Numbered from the stretch's first letter, positions 1-12,624 are shown. The stretch: DNA of 64,000 nucleotides from Medicago truncatula (GCF_003473485.1 NC_053042.1:48571762-48635761); one strand, 5' to 3'. The notes: generated by a model not told the origin, from the letters alone. A program made the numbers and translations.

Positions 1-1588
1 ATGGACTATTGTCAAAACCTGTCGAGAAAGTTACTGTTCTTGCTGCAACCAACATGCCATTTGGCCTTGATGAAGCAATTATAAGACGCTTCCAGCGCAG
101 GTAGAATAAAATCACATATTTCTCATGAACCATGATCATATGTTGCTTCTGCTCAATTGCAACATTTGAACAAGGACAACCATTCATTATCTTCATCATT
201 TTTAGTGATTAGTTAGGTTTTCACAAGAATAAAAAATGTTTCTGTTAAACCTAGATTTGGTTAAATTTTGTAGTAAGGTCTAAAATTTAACCTATAAAAG
301 TATGATTAGATTGTTAACTATATTGAATTTACCTTTAGATAAATAAATCTTGTGCTGTTAACTGTGCTGCAATAATAACTCTAGAAACTCACCAGAATGT
401 CCATGGTTCAATCTTGAAAACTAATTTATTAACATGCTAACATTTGCCTATAAAAATCCGTGCAAGAATAGCAACTCCTTAATTTTGAAGCATCTTGCAA
501 GCGTATGATTGCATGGTTTGGTTTCACGGTATGATGCAGACTCTCGTTTTTGAAATCTGTGGATGACATTTCTGTTCATGGCAATTTTGAGCAGGATAAT
601 GGTTGGTCTTCCGTCTGCTGAGAAGAGGGAAACGATCTTGAAAACTCTTCTAGCTAAGGAAAAACACGAAGATATAGACTTCAAAGAGCTTTCAACTATG
701 ACAGAAGGATATAGTGGAAGCGACCTTAAGGTTCAGTTTGTTTGTCATTCTCTTTTTCATATTCCCTGCTTCTGGTTTGTCGTGATAATGATCTCTTGAC
801 ATTAATTTCTGTAAACAGAACTTGTGCACCACTGCAGCCTATCGCCCCATTAAGGAGCTAATGCAACAGGAGAAGGAAAAAGAAATGGTAGATGCTAAAC
901 TATTACATATAATAATGTGATTGTTAAAATGATCTCCATCAAATGTATAGTGTTCATGTGCACTGTAAAGCTAAGTAATAACATTAACCACCACTTATTT
1001 CAGAAAAAGAAGAAAAAGGAGGCAGAAGTTGAAAAATCAGAAGATGTTTCCAATACTGGAGATGAAGAAAAAAGTGATCAAGTGATTGCCCTCAGGCCTC
1101 TAAACATGGAAGACATGAGACAGGCAAAGGAAAAGGTATATTTGACTTTAAACACTATTCATGTCATTTGCTGTAACGTTAGGGGCTTGTTTATATTAAG
1201 CTAATTTGAGCTTATTTACTAGTATAAGCACTTGTAAGATTGTTTGGAAGAACTTATAGAAACAACTTATGACATGCCCGTAAGTTGTTTTCAAGACATA
1301 TTATAGCTTATATGAAAACAGCTTGACTTTATCTTATCTTTTGCAACTGAAATAGCTTATACATAAGCACTTATATTTCTTACCTCGAGACTTTGTAGGA
1401 ATATACTTGATACCTAAATTTCAAGATATGCATTAAATTAATCTAATAGATGCATGTGTAAATAAATACAGGTGGCTGCAAGTTATGCTACAGAAGGATC
1501 AAATATGAAAATGCTGGAGCAATGGAATAATTTGTATGGAGAAGGAGGTTCAAGGAAGAAAGAGGAGCAGCTCAGTTATTTCATTTAG
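1..1588 (+). CDS. AAA+ ATPase (ATAD1/Msp1-like clade), 3' part, first of a tandem pair
   Basis: The window opens inside the AAA core of a plant p97/ATAD1-type ATPase. Exons by splice sites and frame: 1-100, 595-730, 819-887, 1004-1135, 1472-1588 (stop 1586-1588). Visible parts: the sensor-1 stretch (VLAATN), the second region of homology ending in IIRRFQRR, the C-terminal lid with EGYSGSDLK, a Lys/Glu-rich linker, and the family C-terminus with [13 protein letters not shown]. The exon pattern is the same as the last five exons of the complete copy at 4439-10521, so the two are tandem duplicates. Walker A and B lie upstream of the window. No stop or frameshift is seen in the visible exons, so the gene looks functional. 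Arabidopsis relatives (DAA1, At5g52882) are the closest remembered match; their substrates are poorly defined. Confidence 0.88.
1190..1380. mobile_element. hAT-type MITE remnant in the last intron of the first AAA gene
   Basis: The segment begins with a GGGGCTTGTTT-like end and is rich in CTTATAGCTTAT / ACATAAGCACTTAT words, the signature of a very common legume non-autonomous hAT family. The right part is missing compared with the copy in the same intron of the downstream gene (9590-9866). Confidence 0.55.
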
Positions 1589-2999
1589 ATTGTAGAAAAA
1601 TAGTTCTAATATGGACATGTCAATATTGAACTCAAAGAAAGTAGGAGTAAATGGTAAACATTTTAGATATGATTAATATTTCTAAATCACATGCTTAGAC
1701 ATTAATTTTTTTAAAACTGATTTTATGGTTCCATTGGACAGCCAAGTCAGCGGCTTTTAAACTGAACACAATGTTTTTTTTTTTTTTTTACTAACCCACC
1801 AAAAGATACAGCATAAAAGAGCACTCCGGAAGAAAGATAAAACCAAAACCAAGCTACAAGGTTAAAAACTAATCATGGATTTTTTTTTTTTGGAGTATTA
1901 CGACGAAGGGAACATGGTAAATATAAAATAAAATAAATTTATAGTTTTTATTAACTAGTGATTGAATTACTTTATAACTAGTGATTGAATTATTTATAAA
2001 TATAAAATAAAACAAAAAAGATATGGCTAATTAACATGGTAAAGCTTTTCCTTCAAAAAAAAAAAAAAAAACATGGTAAAGCTTTTACTTGTGTGATGTA
2101 TGCTTAGTTTTTTTTATTGCATTTTAAGTTATTTGTGTGCCGCGTGCTTAGTTTGTTGTACTTGCATTTTAAATTAAGAAAATAAAAATAAATTATTTTA
2201 CAAAATTTTATTTTTCCAAAAATAATAAAAAAATAGTTAAGTGTATTATTTTAATTTAATTATAATCGATAATTTTATGTAATTATAAAAACAAAAATTA
2301 AATAAGAATAAAAAATAAAAAATAAAAAATGGTGGGGTAGAGTGTTGAATGAAAAACCATTGGAGAGGGTAAAAGTTGAATGAGTGTTGAATAAAAGAGA
2401 GAAAATGATTTGAAATGTTGAGAATTGAAAAAATGGATGTTGAATGATCTAATAAACCATTGAGGATGGTCTAATACCCGGTCATTGGTTTTCACAAGTA
2501 AGATAGTAACATGGGTAAGTTCACCAAAAAAAAAAACATCATTGGTTTTCACTTTAAATAAATTAATATATCGGGGATTAAATTGATACTCCTATTTACC
2601 CAAAAATAATAATAATACTCCCATCATCGGTTTTCACAATCATGTTTAATTTTTGGTAAATTCTTAAGTGATCTAAATTTTAAGGGTATTGATCTATCTC
2701 ATAAGCAAAATTTATTTAAAATTTGAATTAATATAAAAATATGACATGAATGATTGTTTCGTTTTGAACAAGCTAAAATGGAATTAAATACCAACACCAA
2801 TAGCAGCTTCCAAGCACAAGGTGTACCTAGAAGACCACTATTAAAATACAATGAGAGTCGGTAACAAAGTCAAAAAGAGCAAAGAAAACAGGGTGATTAG
2901 TCTAAGCCCAAGCAAGCCAAAGGACTTGACCACCACATCTGAGTACCAAAAACAAACATGACTTTTATAGCTTTCAGCCACACTAAAGATAACGACTTA
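1589..2999. other. Intergenic AT-rich spacer between the tandem AAA genes
   Basis: I see no gene. It contains poly(T) and poly(A) runs, a duplicated 'ACTAGTGATTGAATTA' word near 1955-1995, a tail-only micro-insertion at 2033-2086, and three copies of a CATTGGTTTTCAC-like word at about 2482, 2541 and 2622. Confidence 0.5.
2033..2086 (+). repeat. Tail-only micro-insertion with 17-bp target duplication
   Basis: A 17-bp word beginning AACATGGTAAAG is present at 2033-2049 and exactly again at 2070-2086. Between the copies lie only 20 bases: CCTTC followed by 15 A. This has the layout of a retroposon insertion reduced to its tail. Confidence 0.6.
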
Positions 3000-3340
3000 A
3001 TCTTTTCTAGCAACCTGAGACATCGGTTACAATATTATTAAACATACGGTTGTTGCGTTCGTTCCACAAAACCAAAGTACAAAGGAGCCAAATTAGTTGT
3101 AGAAACGAACGCTTAGCTTTACCAACACCTGTCATATAAGTAAACTGCATCAAATGATCTGCAACATTATTAGTATCCGCCCCTGCAAAACCAATCCAAA
3201 GGTGCACTTGCTGCCATAAAAAAACAAAATATGAACACGGAAGAAACAAGTGCTCAGCCGTTTCAACATGGCCGCAACCTGCTACACAAAGGGCCGTTCT
3301 GACTGAATGATACCTCGAAAGCAAAGTATGAATGATAGTT
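3000..3340 (-). mobile_element. LINE remnant: zinc-binding (zf-RVT) tail of ORF2
   Basis: On the minus strand 3007-3324 codes for about 105 aa with the layout of the plant LINE zf-RVT domain: C-x3-C-x4-H-x6-C (CVAGC..HVETAEHLFLPC), then W-rich text and LWNERNNRMFNN, a hallmark of these ORF2 ends. No reverse transcriptase core is next to it, so the copy is strongly 5'-truncated. The matching 3' end lies to the left, towards 2790. The copy is broken and no longer mobile. Confidence 0.75.
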
Positions 3341-3359
3341 TGATGGATATATATCTTTT

Positions 3360-4434
3360 AAATTCTAAAAGTAGGAGTCTTGGACCAGAGTGTTCACCTT
3401 AAATTTTTGAATTAAGCTAACTTTGCATTAGGTTTCTAATTTATCTAAAAAAAATTCAATAGAAAAACAAAAAGTTATATTTTTGAAAGAGTAGAAGTGT
3501 TCACGGTGCATTTTAGCTTGATTTTCAGAGAAATTCATTCAATCCAAAGATAAAGTAAGGCACAGTTCAATTCATTGGTCGATGATTAATAAAAAAAATC
3601 GATCTAATCTAATTCAAATTAATGTGATTTAATTTGAATCGTTTTATAGATATCCAAATTATAATTTATAATATTTTTTGTTAATATTAATATCATAAAA
3701 ACAAAGTAAAATAATATATTTACTGAAAAATATAACATATGGTATATTAAAAATTAATATTAAGAAATGACAATAATAATTGATTATCGTTGAAACATAT
3801 GAAATAATGAAAAATATCTTAAATGAAAAGAATTAACAGAATTAAAATAGATTTAGAAACCAATTAATATAGATTAATAAAACAAAATTGAGGGAATATT
3901 ATTAAAATATAACATACTAATAATAAATAAATAAATTATTAAAATATATATTTTGTTTTGATTCAATTTAAAAAAAAAAAAAAACAAACCATAATTTAAT
4001 TCGATCCTATCAATTTTTTATAAATGAACATCAAAATACACTCAATATTTTTTGAGTTTTTGTGCAAGTTTTAGTTTTTTTAAATAGGTTTATAGTTTTA
4101 TTTTAAATCGATTTAAATTTAAACATCTTACTAATAAAAGAGGGACAAGAGAGTATTCATTTCGAGAGTATTTAATAATAAATAAACAAACTTTATAACA
4201 AAATAGTGTTGATTTTGTTCCCGGGAAGTCTCCATCATCGTAACAAAGTTTTTTTTGGTCTTGTTCTCTGTTTCTTGCAAACTTTATGAAACCTTCATCA
4301 CCTTTCCACCAATTCAATAATCCTGATACCCTTTTGAGAGAATCGATCACCAGTGTGTAAAAGGAACAATCTTTTCATCGTTCAACAAATTGGGGTTTTT
4401 TCGTTCCTTTTTCTTGCATATAAGAGGAAAACGT
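3360..4434. other. AT-rich intergenic sequence / promoter region of the second AAA gene
   Basis: No gene is recognised. Sequence from 3480 to 4080 is extremely AT-rich with short A and T runs. 4130-4434 should hold the promoter and 5' leader of the gene starting at 4439, but I see no convincing TATA box. Confidence 0.4.
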
Positions 4435-4438
4435 TGTG

Positions 4439-7400
4439 ATGATGGAACAAAAGCATGTTTTGTTGTTAGCAGCATTAGGTGTTGGGATTGGATTAGGTGT
4501 AGGAGTAGGAACATGGGTTGGTGAGAAAGATGTTTTGTTATCAGTATTTAGTGTTGTGATTGGGTTGATTGTAGGACTTGGAATATGGTTTGGTTTTGGA
4601 GGTGATTCTGATGAGTCTAATCATATTTCTGAGAATCAAATTGTGAAGGGACTCAAGAAACTAGTCATTGATGGAAAGGATAGTAAAGTTACATTTGATG
4701 ACTTTCCTTATTACTTGAGGTATTGTAATGTAATATCAATGAATCTTTGAATAATTACACTTTAAATTTGTTGTGTTATGTTATTACTTAAGTTGTATCC
4801 TTCTTGATTGTGAAAAGCTCCTTGAAATAAGCTGAAACCGCGCTTTTCAGTATGTTATAAGTTATTTTCATAAGTTATCTTGAATATTCAAATAAGTTGT
4901 TCATCTAAATGCGCACAAAATATGATAATCTTTTTGCCATATTTGTTGTTTTATACGATCCAATCACTTATAGCATACCTACTAGCATAAGTTTTGAGAG
5001 ACTGTTTGGGAGAATTTATGAAAAATAGCTTATGACAATTTTCATAAGTTTTGCAATATAGTTTATTAAAAACAACTTATATAGCATATACAAAAACAAT
5101 TTAACTTTTTATCTTTTGCTATAAATATAGTTTATGCAAGCTTATACCTAAGTGCTTATCATGATAAGTGTTAATGTTATATGCTGCAAACAAACTGTTT
5201 ATCCAAACAGGCCCTTAGTCGGCATGCTTGGTGTTATATTGAGTTTCTAGTATTGTAGTTGACTAGTTTCATGAACTATGGACAATCTTTTAGCTTTGAG
5301 ATATATTTGATTCTCAAGTCCTATCACATGTGGAATTGGTTTAGCCTTAGAAGAATTTATGCCAGTAGGTATGCTATCACATTTGCCAAGAATAACCTTC
5401 TTCTTCCCCCTGATTAAATTTAACCCCCCATCTTATGTTTCAATATGATGATTGAAATGACAGTGAAAAAAACAAAATTTTGTTGACAAGTGCTGGATAT
5501 TTTCATTTAAGACAACATGACTTATCCAAGCACACCAGGAACCTTTCGCCAGTAAGACGGGCTATTTTGCTTTCTGGACATGCAGGTATATTTCGTCCAA
5601 ATCTTGTCTTCTCATGCGAAAATTATTTTGGTTTTCAAATCATATAACTAGCTTTAATGATATTTTAATTTTTGAAGAACATTATCATCATAAGCTTGCC
5701 GGAGCTTTAGCACATTGCTTTGAATCGAAGTTGCTGTCTCTAGATATTGCTCACTTTTCTTTGAAGGTAGTTATTTACATCTTATCACTTTACTTGCTTT
5801 GATTTGTGTTGTATATGTTATGATACCTTTCATGTTTTCGCTTCGACAGATGCAGGGAAAATACGGATGTCCTAGAAAAGAACCAGTAAGTTTTGTCTGT
5901 TCCACATTTCACTTCAGCTTTGCATTAATAACTGAAGATACTTCTCTTTTTACTCCATATTAAATATTTTTTCTGACTTTATTGTTCCCTGAATGTATAT
6001 TTAGAATTTATTAACTGAATTAGAGATTATACTGATCATTTAATGTGGTGAATTGTTTTTTCTTTGTGTCATTCTTCACTTTCCTACCCTGAAGTGCACA
6101 ATTGTTAGATTACCTAATTTCATAATTATTATCGCAAAGAACATGCTAAAATTTAATAATTTTTGGTCCATAGTGAAATTTTTCTAACTTTTTTCTTATA
6201 GTAGTATTTTAAAAGGTCCATCTTTGAGGCGACTCGGGAGTTTGTGTCTGGTTTATTTGTTTCCCTGTCAATCCTCCCTTCAAAAGGCGCGATTAGAGGT
6301 ACTAAAGGAAGTAGCACTTAAAGTTTCTGAACATGATATTTCTTGTTTTCGTAATTACTTGTTAGAGTTTATTCATTCATGACTTCAAAATAATGAATGA
6401 TTTAGCAATATATACACATTATATTTATGTTTAGAACTTTAAGGTAGCTTCTAATGCAAGTTGTTAGGCCTACTCAACATTCCCATTGACTGATTTTATC
6501 ATTTTGGTTAATTCTGTTGTGTACTTTGTATGCTTGTTGATAACATAATACGTTTGATATGTAATTTAATTTATTACTTAATTGAACTTGAATAGTGTAA
6601 CTAGATCCTGTCAGTAAGATTCTCTTAGCAATTTTATACTTGTATTGAACAGATCCTGTATATTAACATTCAAGTTCTTAAGATGATCTTCTTGTGCATG
6701 ATATTATAATGAGGACTGACCTTTCACAATAACATGCTTACTACTTTAGCTTTTGTTTTCAGCTCCTTCAAACTCCACAAGCTGCTACTTTTTTGATGAA
6801 AAGCTTTTCCTACATTCACTCTACAAGGTGATTATATATCACTGAAAGCTTCTGAAATCTCAAATTTGCAATATATCAAATATAACTAAATCCTATGTTG
6901 TTAGGATATATTTGTCACAAGTACAGTTTTAACAAGAAAATCTATCACAATTTTTACAGGTCTTGGTTTCTATATCAGAAGCTGGTTCTGTTATTTTATA
7001 CATCAAGAATGTTGAGAAGGTCTTTCTTGGATCACCAAGGATGTACAGATTGTTCCAAAAGACATTAAATAAACTTTCAGGATCAGTGTTGATACTCGGT
7101 TCCCGGCCTTATGATTTAAAATATAACTGTACCAAAGTCAATGAAAAACTCACTATGTTATTCCCTTACAACATAGAGATCACACCACCTCAAGATGAGA
7201 CTCATCTCAAAATCTGGAAAAGCCAACTAAAAAAGGCCATGAAAAAGACTCACTTGAAAGACTACACCACCCACATTGCTGAAGTGCTTGCAGCAAATGA
7301 CCTTTATTGTGATGACTTGGATACAGTTGACCATAACGACATGACAATACTCAGTAATCAGACCGAAGAGGTTGTGGCATCTGCAATTTTTCATCACTTG

Positions 7401-10400
7401 AAGGATGCCAAAAATCCAAAGTATCGAAATGGAATCCTAATTATATCGGCCAAGAGGTAAAGGTCTTTGGAATGACTGTTTATGCAATTCAATAAGAGAA
7501 GTTTTTCTGGTTACTAAGATTGGATATATGGACATATGCAGTTTGCGCCATGTACTGAGTCTGTTCCAGGAGGGTGAAAGTAGCGAGAAGGATAACAAGA
7601 AGACTAAAAAAGAATCAAAAAGGGTTTGTCAACCATTTTTCAGACAGAGCATAATGATTCATTAGATGAATAATCCAAGTAGAAAAAGCGTGATAGTTGA
7701 GGACTTACTTAACTAATTGAGAAAACTATATTTTTTTTGTTTTCTTTATTGTCAGGATGATAGCAGGAAAGAAAAACCAAAAGAGTCAAAGAAAGACGGA
7801 GATATTAAAGCTTCTGCAAAATCAGATGTATGATCAGTTTCTAATTATATAACCAAATATATATAATATTTTTTTATGCTACAAAAAATATGCAGTTCAT
7901 GATATATAAGTTCAGCTTTTATGTTTAACTTGTTTCCGTTTGTTTTGCATTGCTGCTAATTTATGCATGCTTGCAGAGTCCTGACAATGCCTTTGAGGAA
8001 TGCATAAGACAAGAGCTTATCCCTGCAAACGAGATAAAGGTGACTTTTTCAGATATTGGTGCTTTGGATGATGTTAAAGAATCACTTCAAGAAGCGGTTA
8101 TGCTTCCCCTTAGAAGACCAGATCTATTCAAAGGTGATGGGGTTCTGAAGCCATGTAAAGGTGTATTGCTTTTTGGACCTCCTGGTACAGGAAAGACAAT
8201 GCTTGCCAAGGCAATTGCAAATGAAGCTGGAGCAAGTTTCATCAATGTCTCTCCATCCACCATCACTTCGATGTGGCAAGGACAATCTGAAAAGAACGTC
8301 CGAGCTCTATTTTCGCTTGCGGCGAAGGTTGCTCCAACTATTATTTTCATTGACGAAGTTGATAGCATGCTTGGGCAACGGTCTAGCACTCGTGAGCACA
8401 GCTCAATGAGAAGGGTCAAAAATGAATTCATGTCCCGTTGGGATGGACTATTGTCAAAACCTGATGAGAAAATTACTGTTCTTGCTGCAACCAACATGCC
8501 ATTTGACCTTGATGAAGCAATTATCAGACGGTTTCAGCGCAGGTAGAACCACACATTTGTCCTGAATCATGATCATCTGTTGCTTCTGCTCAATTGCAAT
8601 CATTTGAACAAGGACAAACATTCATTACTTTCATGATATTCAGTGATTGGTTAGGTTCTCATAAGAAACAAAAGCTTTTCATAAACATAGATTTGGTCGA
8701 TTTTTTCTGAAGTAAAGGTCTACAATTTAACCTTTGAAAATATGATTAAATTGTTCACTAGATTGATTCTAGCTTTAGATAAATGAACTTTGTGCAGTTT
8801 ACTGTTCAAGTATAAGATCTCTAGAAACTGACCAGAAGTTTCAGGGTCCAAATCCTGGAAACTAACATTATCCACTAATTTACGAACATTTACCTATAAA
8901 AAAACTGTGCAAGAATAACAGCTCCTTAATCTTTAGCACTGAACGAAGCATCTCTTAGGCCTATTGTTACACGGTTTGATTTCATGATATGATGCAGACT
9001 GTTGTTTTTGAGATCTGTGATTGACATTTGTGTTCATGGCAATTTTGAGTAGGATCATGGTTGGTCTTCCGTCTGCTGATAACAGGGAAACAATCTTGAA
9101 AACTATTCTAGCTAAGGAAAAATCTGAAAATATGAACTTCGAAGAGCTTTCAACTATGACAGAAGGATATAGCGGAAGTGATCTTAAGGTTAATTTTATT
9201 GATCTTTCTCAATTTCTAGTTCCCTACTTGTTGGTGGTGATAATCTATTGACATTAATTTCTGTAAACAGAACTTGTGCATGACTGCAGCATATCGCCCC
9301 CTTAAGGAGCTAATACAACAGGAGAAGGAAAAAGAAATGGTAGTTGCTTTATCACTTCTAATAATGCGATTGTTAAAATGGTCATTTTCTGCAAAGCTAA
9401 GTAATTACCATTTATTTTAGACAAAGAAGAAAAAGGTGACAGAAGTTGAAATCTTAGAAGAAGCTTCCATTGCTACCGAAGAAGATAAAGAAGATCAAGT
9501 GATTGCCCTCAGGCCTTTAAACATGGAGGACATGAGAGAGGCAAAGAATAAGGTGCGTTGGACTATAACCTGTTCACTTCAATTGCTGTAGAGTTGGGGC
9601 TTGTTTCTATTGGCTTATTTGAGTTTATCGACTGGCATGAGCAATTGTGAGACCGTTTGCGAGAACTTATAGAAACTACTTATGGCATCCATATGCTGTT
9701 TTCTGCCTATTTCCATAAGCTCTTCAAGATAGATTATAGCTTATATGAAAATAGTTTGACTTTATCTTATCTTTTGTTATAGAAATAACTTCTACTTAAG
9801 TAATTTTTTGATGAGCGCTTATACTATAAGCATTTAATTAAGTTGTTTATCCATACAAGGCATTAGTACGTGATTTGGGTGCCTTGCCTTGTACTGTCTG
9901 GTAAAATATTAAAGACAAACTTCATTACTATTGAGGAATTCTTATTTCTTAAAGGTGACTCGGGAATAGATATCTGGCATTTGGTAGCAAAAGTTAGCAG
10001 TTATGAGCATTAGCTTTCATAAGTTATTCCAGGAGTTTCAACTTTCAATTAACCCTACCTTCCATTTATCAATGAATATTGCACCATGGTTTATTTCCTA
10101 CCTTGTGCCTCTCTAGGAATACACTTAGGGCCTGTTTGATGGTCAAAATAAGAGAGATAGGATAAGTAAGCCATCATATTCATATCCTGTCTCAATCCAT
10201 TGCTATCTGATAAGAAGGACACTTTTTCAGCCCTCTTTTTTTTTGTAAGAAATTTTAATGATCAAATTATACATTATTATGTTGAGGTTTTTAAGCTTAA
10301 TTGTTTAACAATGTCGCCCATTTGTAAGAACGAATGCCTTGTCTTCTTCCAGTTGAATAATTATTTTTAGGCATAGAAATTGATGGATGCATGTGTAAAT

Positions 10401-10521
10401 ACAGGTGACTGCAAGTTTTGCTGCAGAAGGATCAATAATGACCAGGTTGAAGGAATGGAATGATTTGTATGGAGAAGGAGGTTCAAGGAAGAAAGAGGAG
10501 CAGCTCAGTTATTTCTTTTAG
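4439..10521 (+). CDS. AAA+ ATPase, ATAD1/Msp1-like clade (At5g52882/DAA1 type)
   Basis: Fourteen exons join in frame to 785 aa: 4439-4719, 5464-5585, 5678-5766, 5850-5885, 6205-6298, 6763-6827, 6960-7456, 7542-7623, 7756-7827, 7977-8542, 9053-9188, 9271-9339, 9421-9552, 10405-10521. Two ATGs stand side by side at 4439 and 4442. Residues 1-55 are a glycine-zipper hydrophobic segment, likely a membrane anchor. Residues 75-440 match the plant-specific region ([27 protein letters not shown]), partly a degenerate AAA-like fold. The C-terminal AAA core has Walker A GPPGTGKT (about 513-520), Walker B IIFIDE (568-573), sensor 1 AATN and arginine-finger region RRFQRR. The pore-loop position reads MWQGQ (545-549) where relatives have KWFGE. 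Expected role: a hexameric unfoldase or extractase on a membrane; the substrate is unknown. Confidence 0.9.
4800..5217. mobile_element. hAT-type MITE(s) in intron 1 of the AAA gene
   Basis: The right end reads GTTTATCCAAACAGGCCCTTA, the inverse of the standard TAAGGGCCTGTTTGGATAAAC terminus of this legume hAT MITE family. Internal CATAAGTTATTTTCATAAG and CTTATACCTAAGTGCTTAT words fit. Two head-to-tail partial copies may be present. They are noncoding and spliced out. Confidence 0.6.
9590..9866. mobile_element. hAT-type MITE in intron 13 of the AAA gene
   Basis: The left end is TTGGGGCTTGTTTCTATTGG and the right end AGTTGTTTATCCATACAAGGC, roughly inverted copies of the family terminus. The body carries the TTATAGCTTATATGAAAATAG core. 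It sits at the same place as the remnant at 1190-1380 in the upstream duplicate. Confidence 0.6.
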
Positions 10522-11479
10522 ATTGTGGAAGCCAATTTTAATATGGACACATCAATATTTGTCCAAAGGATGTATATATTATAAGGCACTAATCATTCAG
10601 TAGAGAGATATTGAACTCAAGGCATGATAGATTTTTGAATGTGAATAGATTTATTAATCCCAAGGAATGTGTAACCTCATCATGCACCATGTTTGGGAGA
10701 GTCTCGAGTTTATGTAAACCCTTTATCATAGGTATATGGATTAGATATGAATCACATTCTCAAGTATATGGATTAGATATGAATCTCGCATTCTCAAACA
10801 TTAAATATCAGAGTATTACTTTTCCCACCCTATAGATTCTCACGCGCCCTGTGTCTTTTTCAAAAATGCCGTTGAGGTTTTCGGATTTCATAATCCGGAA
10901 TCATGTTTACTATTTCGGATTTTATAATCCGGACAATTCTTATGTATAATCAGTCATCAGAATCTCTCACATTTCAGCAGTATTGAGTTTTGCTTTTAAA
11001 AACAACGAAAAAACTAAGTAAAAAATGCTAAAAATCTGTCAAATAAAATCATAAAAATATAAAAATACCACCAAAAAATTCTAAAAATCAAATAAAACCA
11101 GTGCAAATTTTTTCAGATTTTTCTGAGAATATGAATAATTAAAAAAATAAATGAAAAATGGGTCTAAACAATGAAATTTTGAATTTTGAGGGTCTAAACA
11201 ACGTCGGTCTTTATTATAAGATAAGGTTTACTTTAAGTTAATTCAATAAAATATATACTACGTCGGTTTTTATTATAAATATAAGGTTTACTTTTAGGTT
11301 AATTCAATAAATGATGTTTTTTTTTTTTGTAGATTATAAATAATGTATTTAATCTATATAAATTATTTACTGAATGAATCTACAAAGTAAATTTTATCTT
11401 ATAATAGAGAGCGAATGAAGTACTTGGATTACGAGGTCCTTTTTGAATGGTAGGTCTAAAATCATTGGAGGTTGACTAA

Positions 11480-11483
<4 letters not shown>

Positions 11484-11528
<45 letters not shown>
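11484..11528. repeat. (TA)n microsatellite
   Basis: An uninterrupted run of about 22 TA units. No function is evident. Confidence 0.9.
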
Positions 11529-11531
<3 letters not shown>

Positions 11532-11546
11532 ATAAAATGACAAATA

Positions 11547-11829
11547 CTTCCTCAGTTTCAAAATGAACGTCGTTTAAGATTTTTACACACATATTAAGAA
11601 ATGCAATGATTAGAATAAAGAGAATAACAATTTTACCAAATTATCCTATCAACTGTTGGTTTCTTTACCACTATCATAAATGCAAAGTAAAAATAATGTT
11701 TTGGGAACGGTGTATATAAGGGTACAATTGGAAAGATGTGATTAATATTTTATTGGAAATAAAAAATGACATTCATTTTGTAATAATTTTTTTTCTCTGA
11801 AGTGACACTCATTCTGAAACAAAGTGGGT
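11547..11829. mobile_element. Stowaway-type MITE
   Basis: The left end CTTCCTCAGTTTCAAAATGA and the right end, whose inverse is close to CCCACTTTGTTTCAGAATGA, are diverged versions of the CTCCCTCCGTTTCAAAATGA terminus of plant Stowaway MITEs. The internal text CACACATATTAAGAAATGCA is typical of the family. Confidence 0.6.
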
Positions 11830-11845
11830 AACTGTTAAAACTTAC

Positions 11846-12013
11846 GGATAACACTTGGGTGACATTGTGGTTAGTGACATTGACCAACCAGAATGTCACA
11901 AGTGTACAAAAAATTAAAAAACTTTGTGAAAGAGAAAGAAGAAAGCCACTTGTACCATTGTGGTTGTTCAATGTCACTAATGTCACTAATCACAATGTCA
12001 CCCAAGTGCTACC
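11846..12013. mobile_element. Mutator-type foldback MITE with 10-bp target duplication
   Basis: A 168-bp element. The left end GGATAACACTTGGGTGACAT and the inverse of the right end GGTAGCACTTGGGTGACAT match over about 37 bp. The 10-bp word TAAAACTTAC flanks it exactly at 11836-11845 and 12014-12023, as expected for Mutator-like transposition. Confidence 0.75.
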
Positions 12014-12118
12014 TAAAACTTACACACACAATCTGGAAAGACAATGATTCAAATCCTCGGGTCACAACGATCAAACTTGTAATTTCAAGATTTTTTTTTC
12101 AAGTTGTATTGTGAAGTA

Positions 12119-12266
12119 TTTCCTCCGGTCCTATTTATAAGAAACATTTGACTTTTTTTATTCATTGTATAAATGATGTATTTGGTCTATATTCTAGATT
12201 AGATACATCAATTACTCAATGAATCTAAAAAATCAATTTTCTCTTATAAATATGATCGAAGGAAGT
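12119..12266. mobile_element. Stowaway-type MITE
   Basis: It starts TTCCTCCGGTCCTATTTATA and ends TTATAAATATGATCGAAGGAAG. The core has AAATGATGTATTTGGTC and TACTCAATGAATCTAAAAA, both characteristic of a legume Stowaway group. Confidence 0.6.
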
Positions 12267-12305
12267 ATATGACTTATGAATCGACGACTACTTATTTATT
12301 TATTT

Positions 12306-12480
12306 TGATCAAGTAGTCTAATGGTTATAAATTCTCTTTTAAAAAAGATTAAGTTGAATGTATGAGGTTCGAACCTTCGTACATGCATATATTATATGCA
12401 ATGTCTCTGCCAACTGATTTAACCCGCAAATTTAATTACATCAATTAACATCATTTTATTTTTGCTATTAAAAAAAAACA
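12306..12480 (+). mobile_element. tRNA-derived SINE
   Basis: An A-box-like stretch (AGTAGTCTAATGGTTATAA, near 12312) is followed about 45 bp later by a B box GGTTCGAACC (12366). After it comes TATATGCAATGTCTCTGCCA, the usual 3' body of a legume SINE family, and then an A run. Boundaries are approximate. Confidence 0.55.
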
Positions 12481-12492
12481 GCATTTTATTTT
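12452..12492 (+). repeat. Tail-only micro-insertion, 11-bp direct repeats
   Basis: CATTTTATTTT at 12452-12462 and 12482-12492 flanks 19 bases, TGCTATTAAAAAAAAACAG. The word is simple, so chance is harder to exclude here. Confidence 0.4.
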
Positions 12493-12621
12493 ATTTAACT
12501 TTTTTATTTATATTTTTGTCCAAATATTTTTATTTGGGTTTGTGGTGAAGAAAAAAAAAATTCATATGCATCGCGGAACATTTACCGGTAATAATTCAAC
12601 CGATACAAATCCATAGCTAGA

Positions 12622-12624
<3 letters not shown>

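Noticed and set aside
7745-7830. Lys-rich exons of the AAA gene as a separate small gene
   Set aside because: The splice phases join them exactly between the flanking AAA gene exons.
8087-8497. 136-codon minus-strand open frame opposite the AAA core
   Set aside because: It mirrors the conserved AAA exon and shows no domain of its own.
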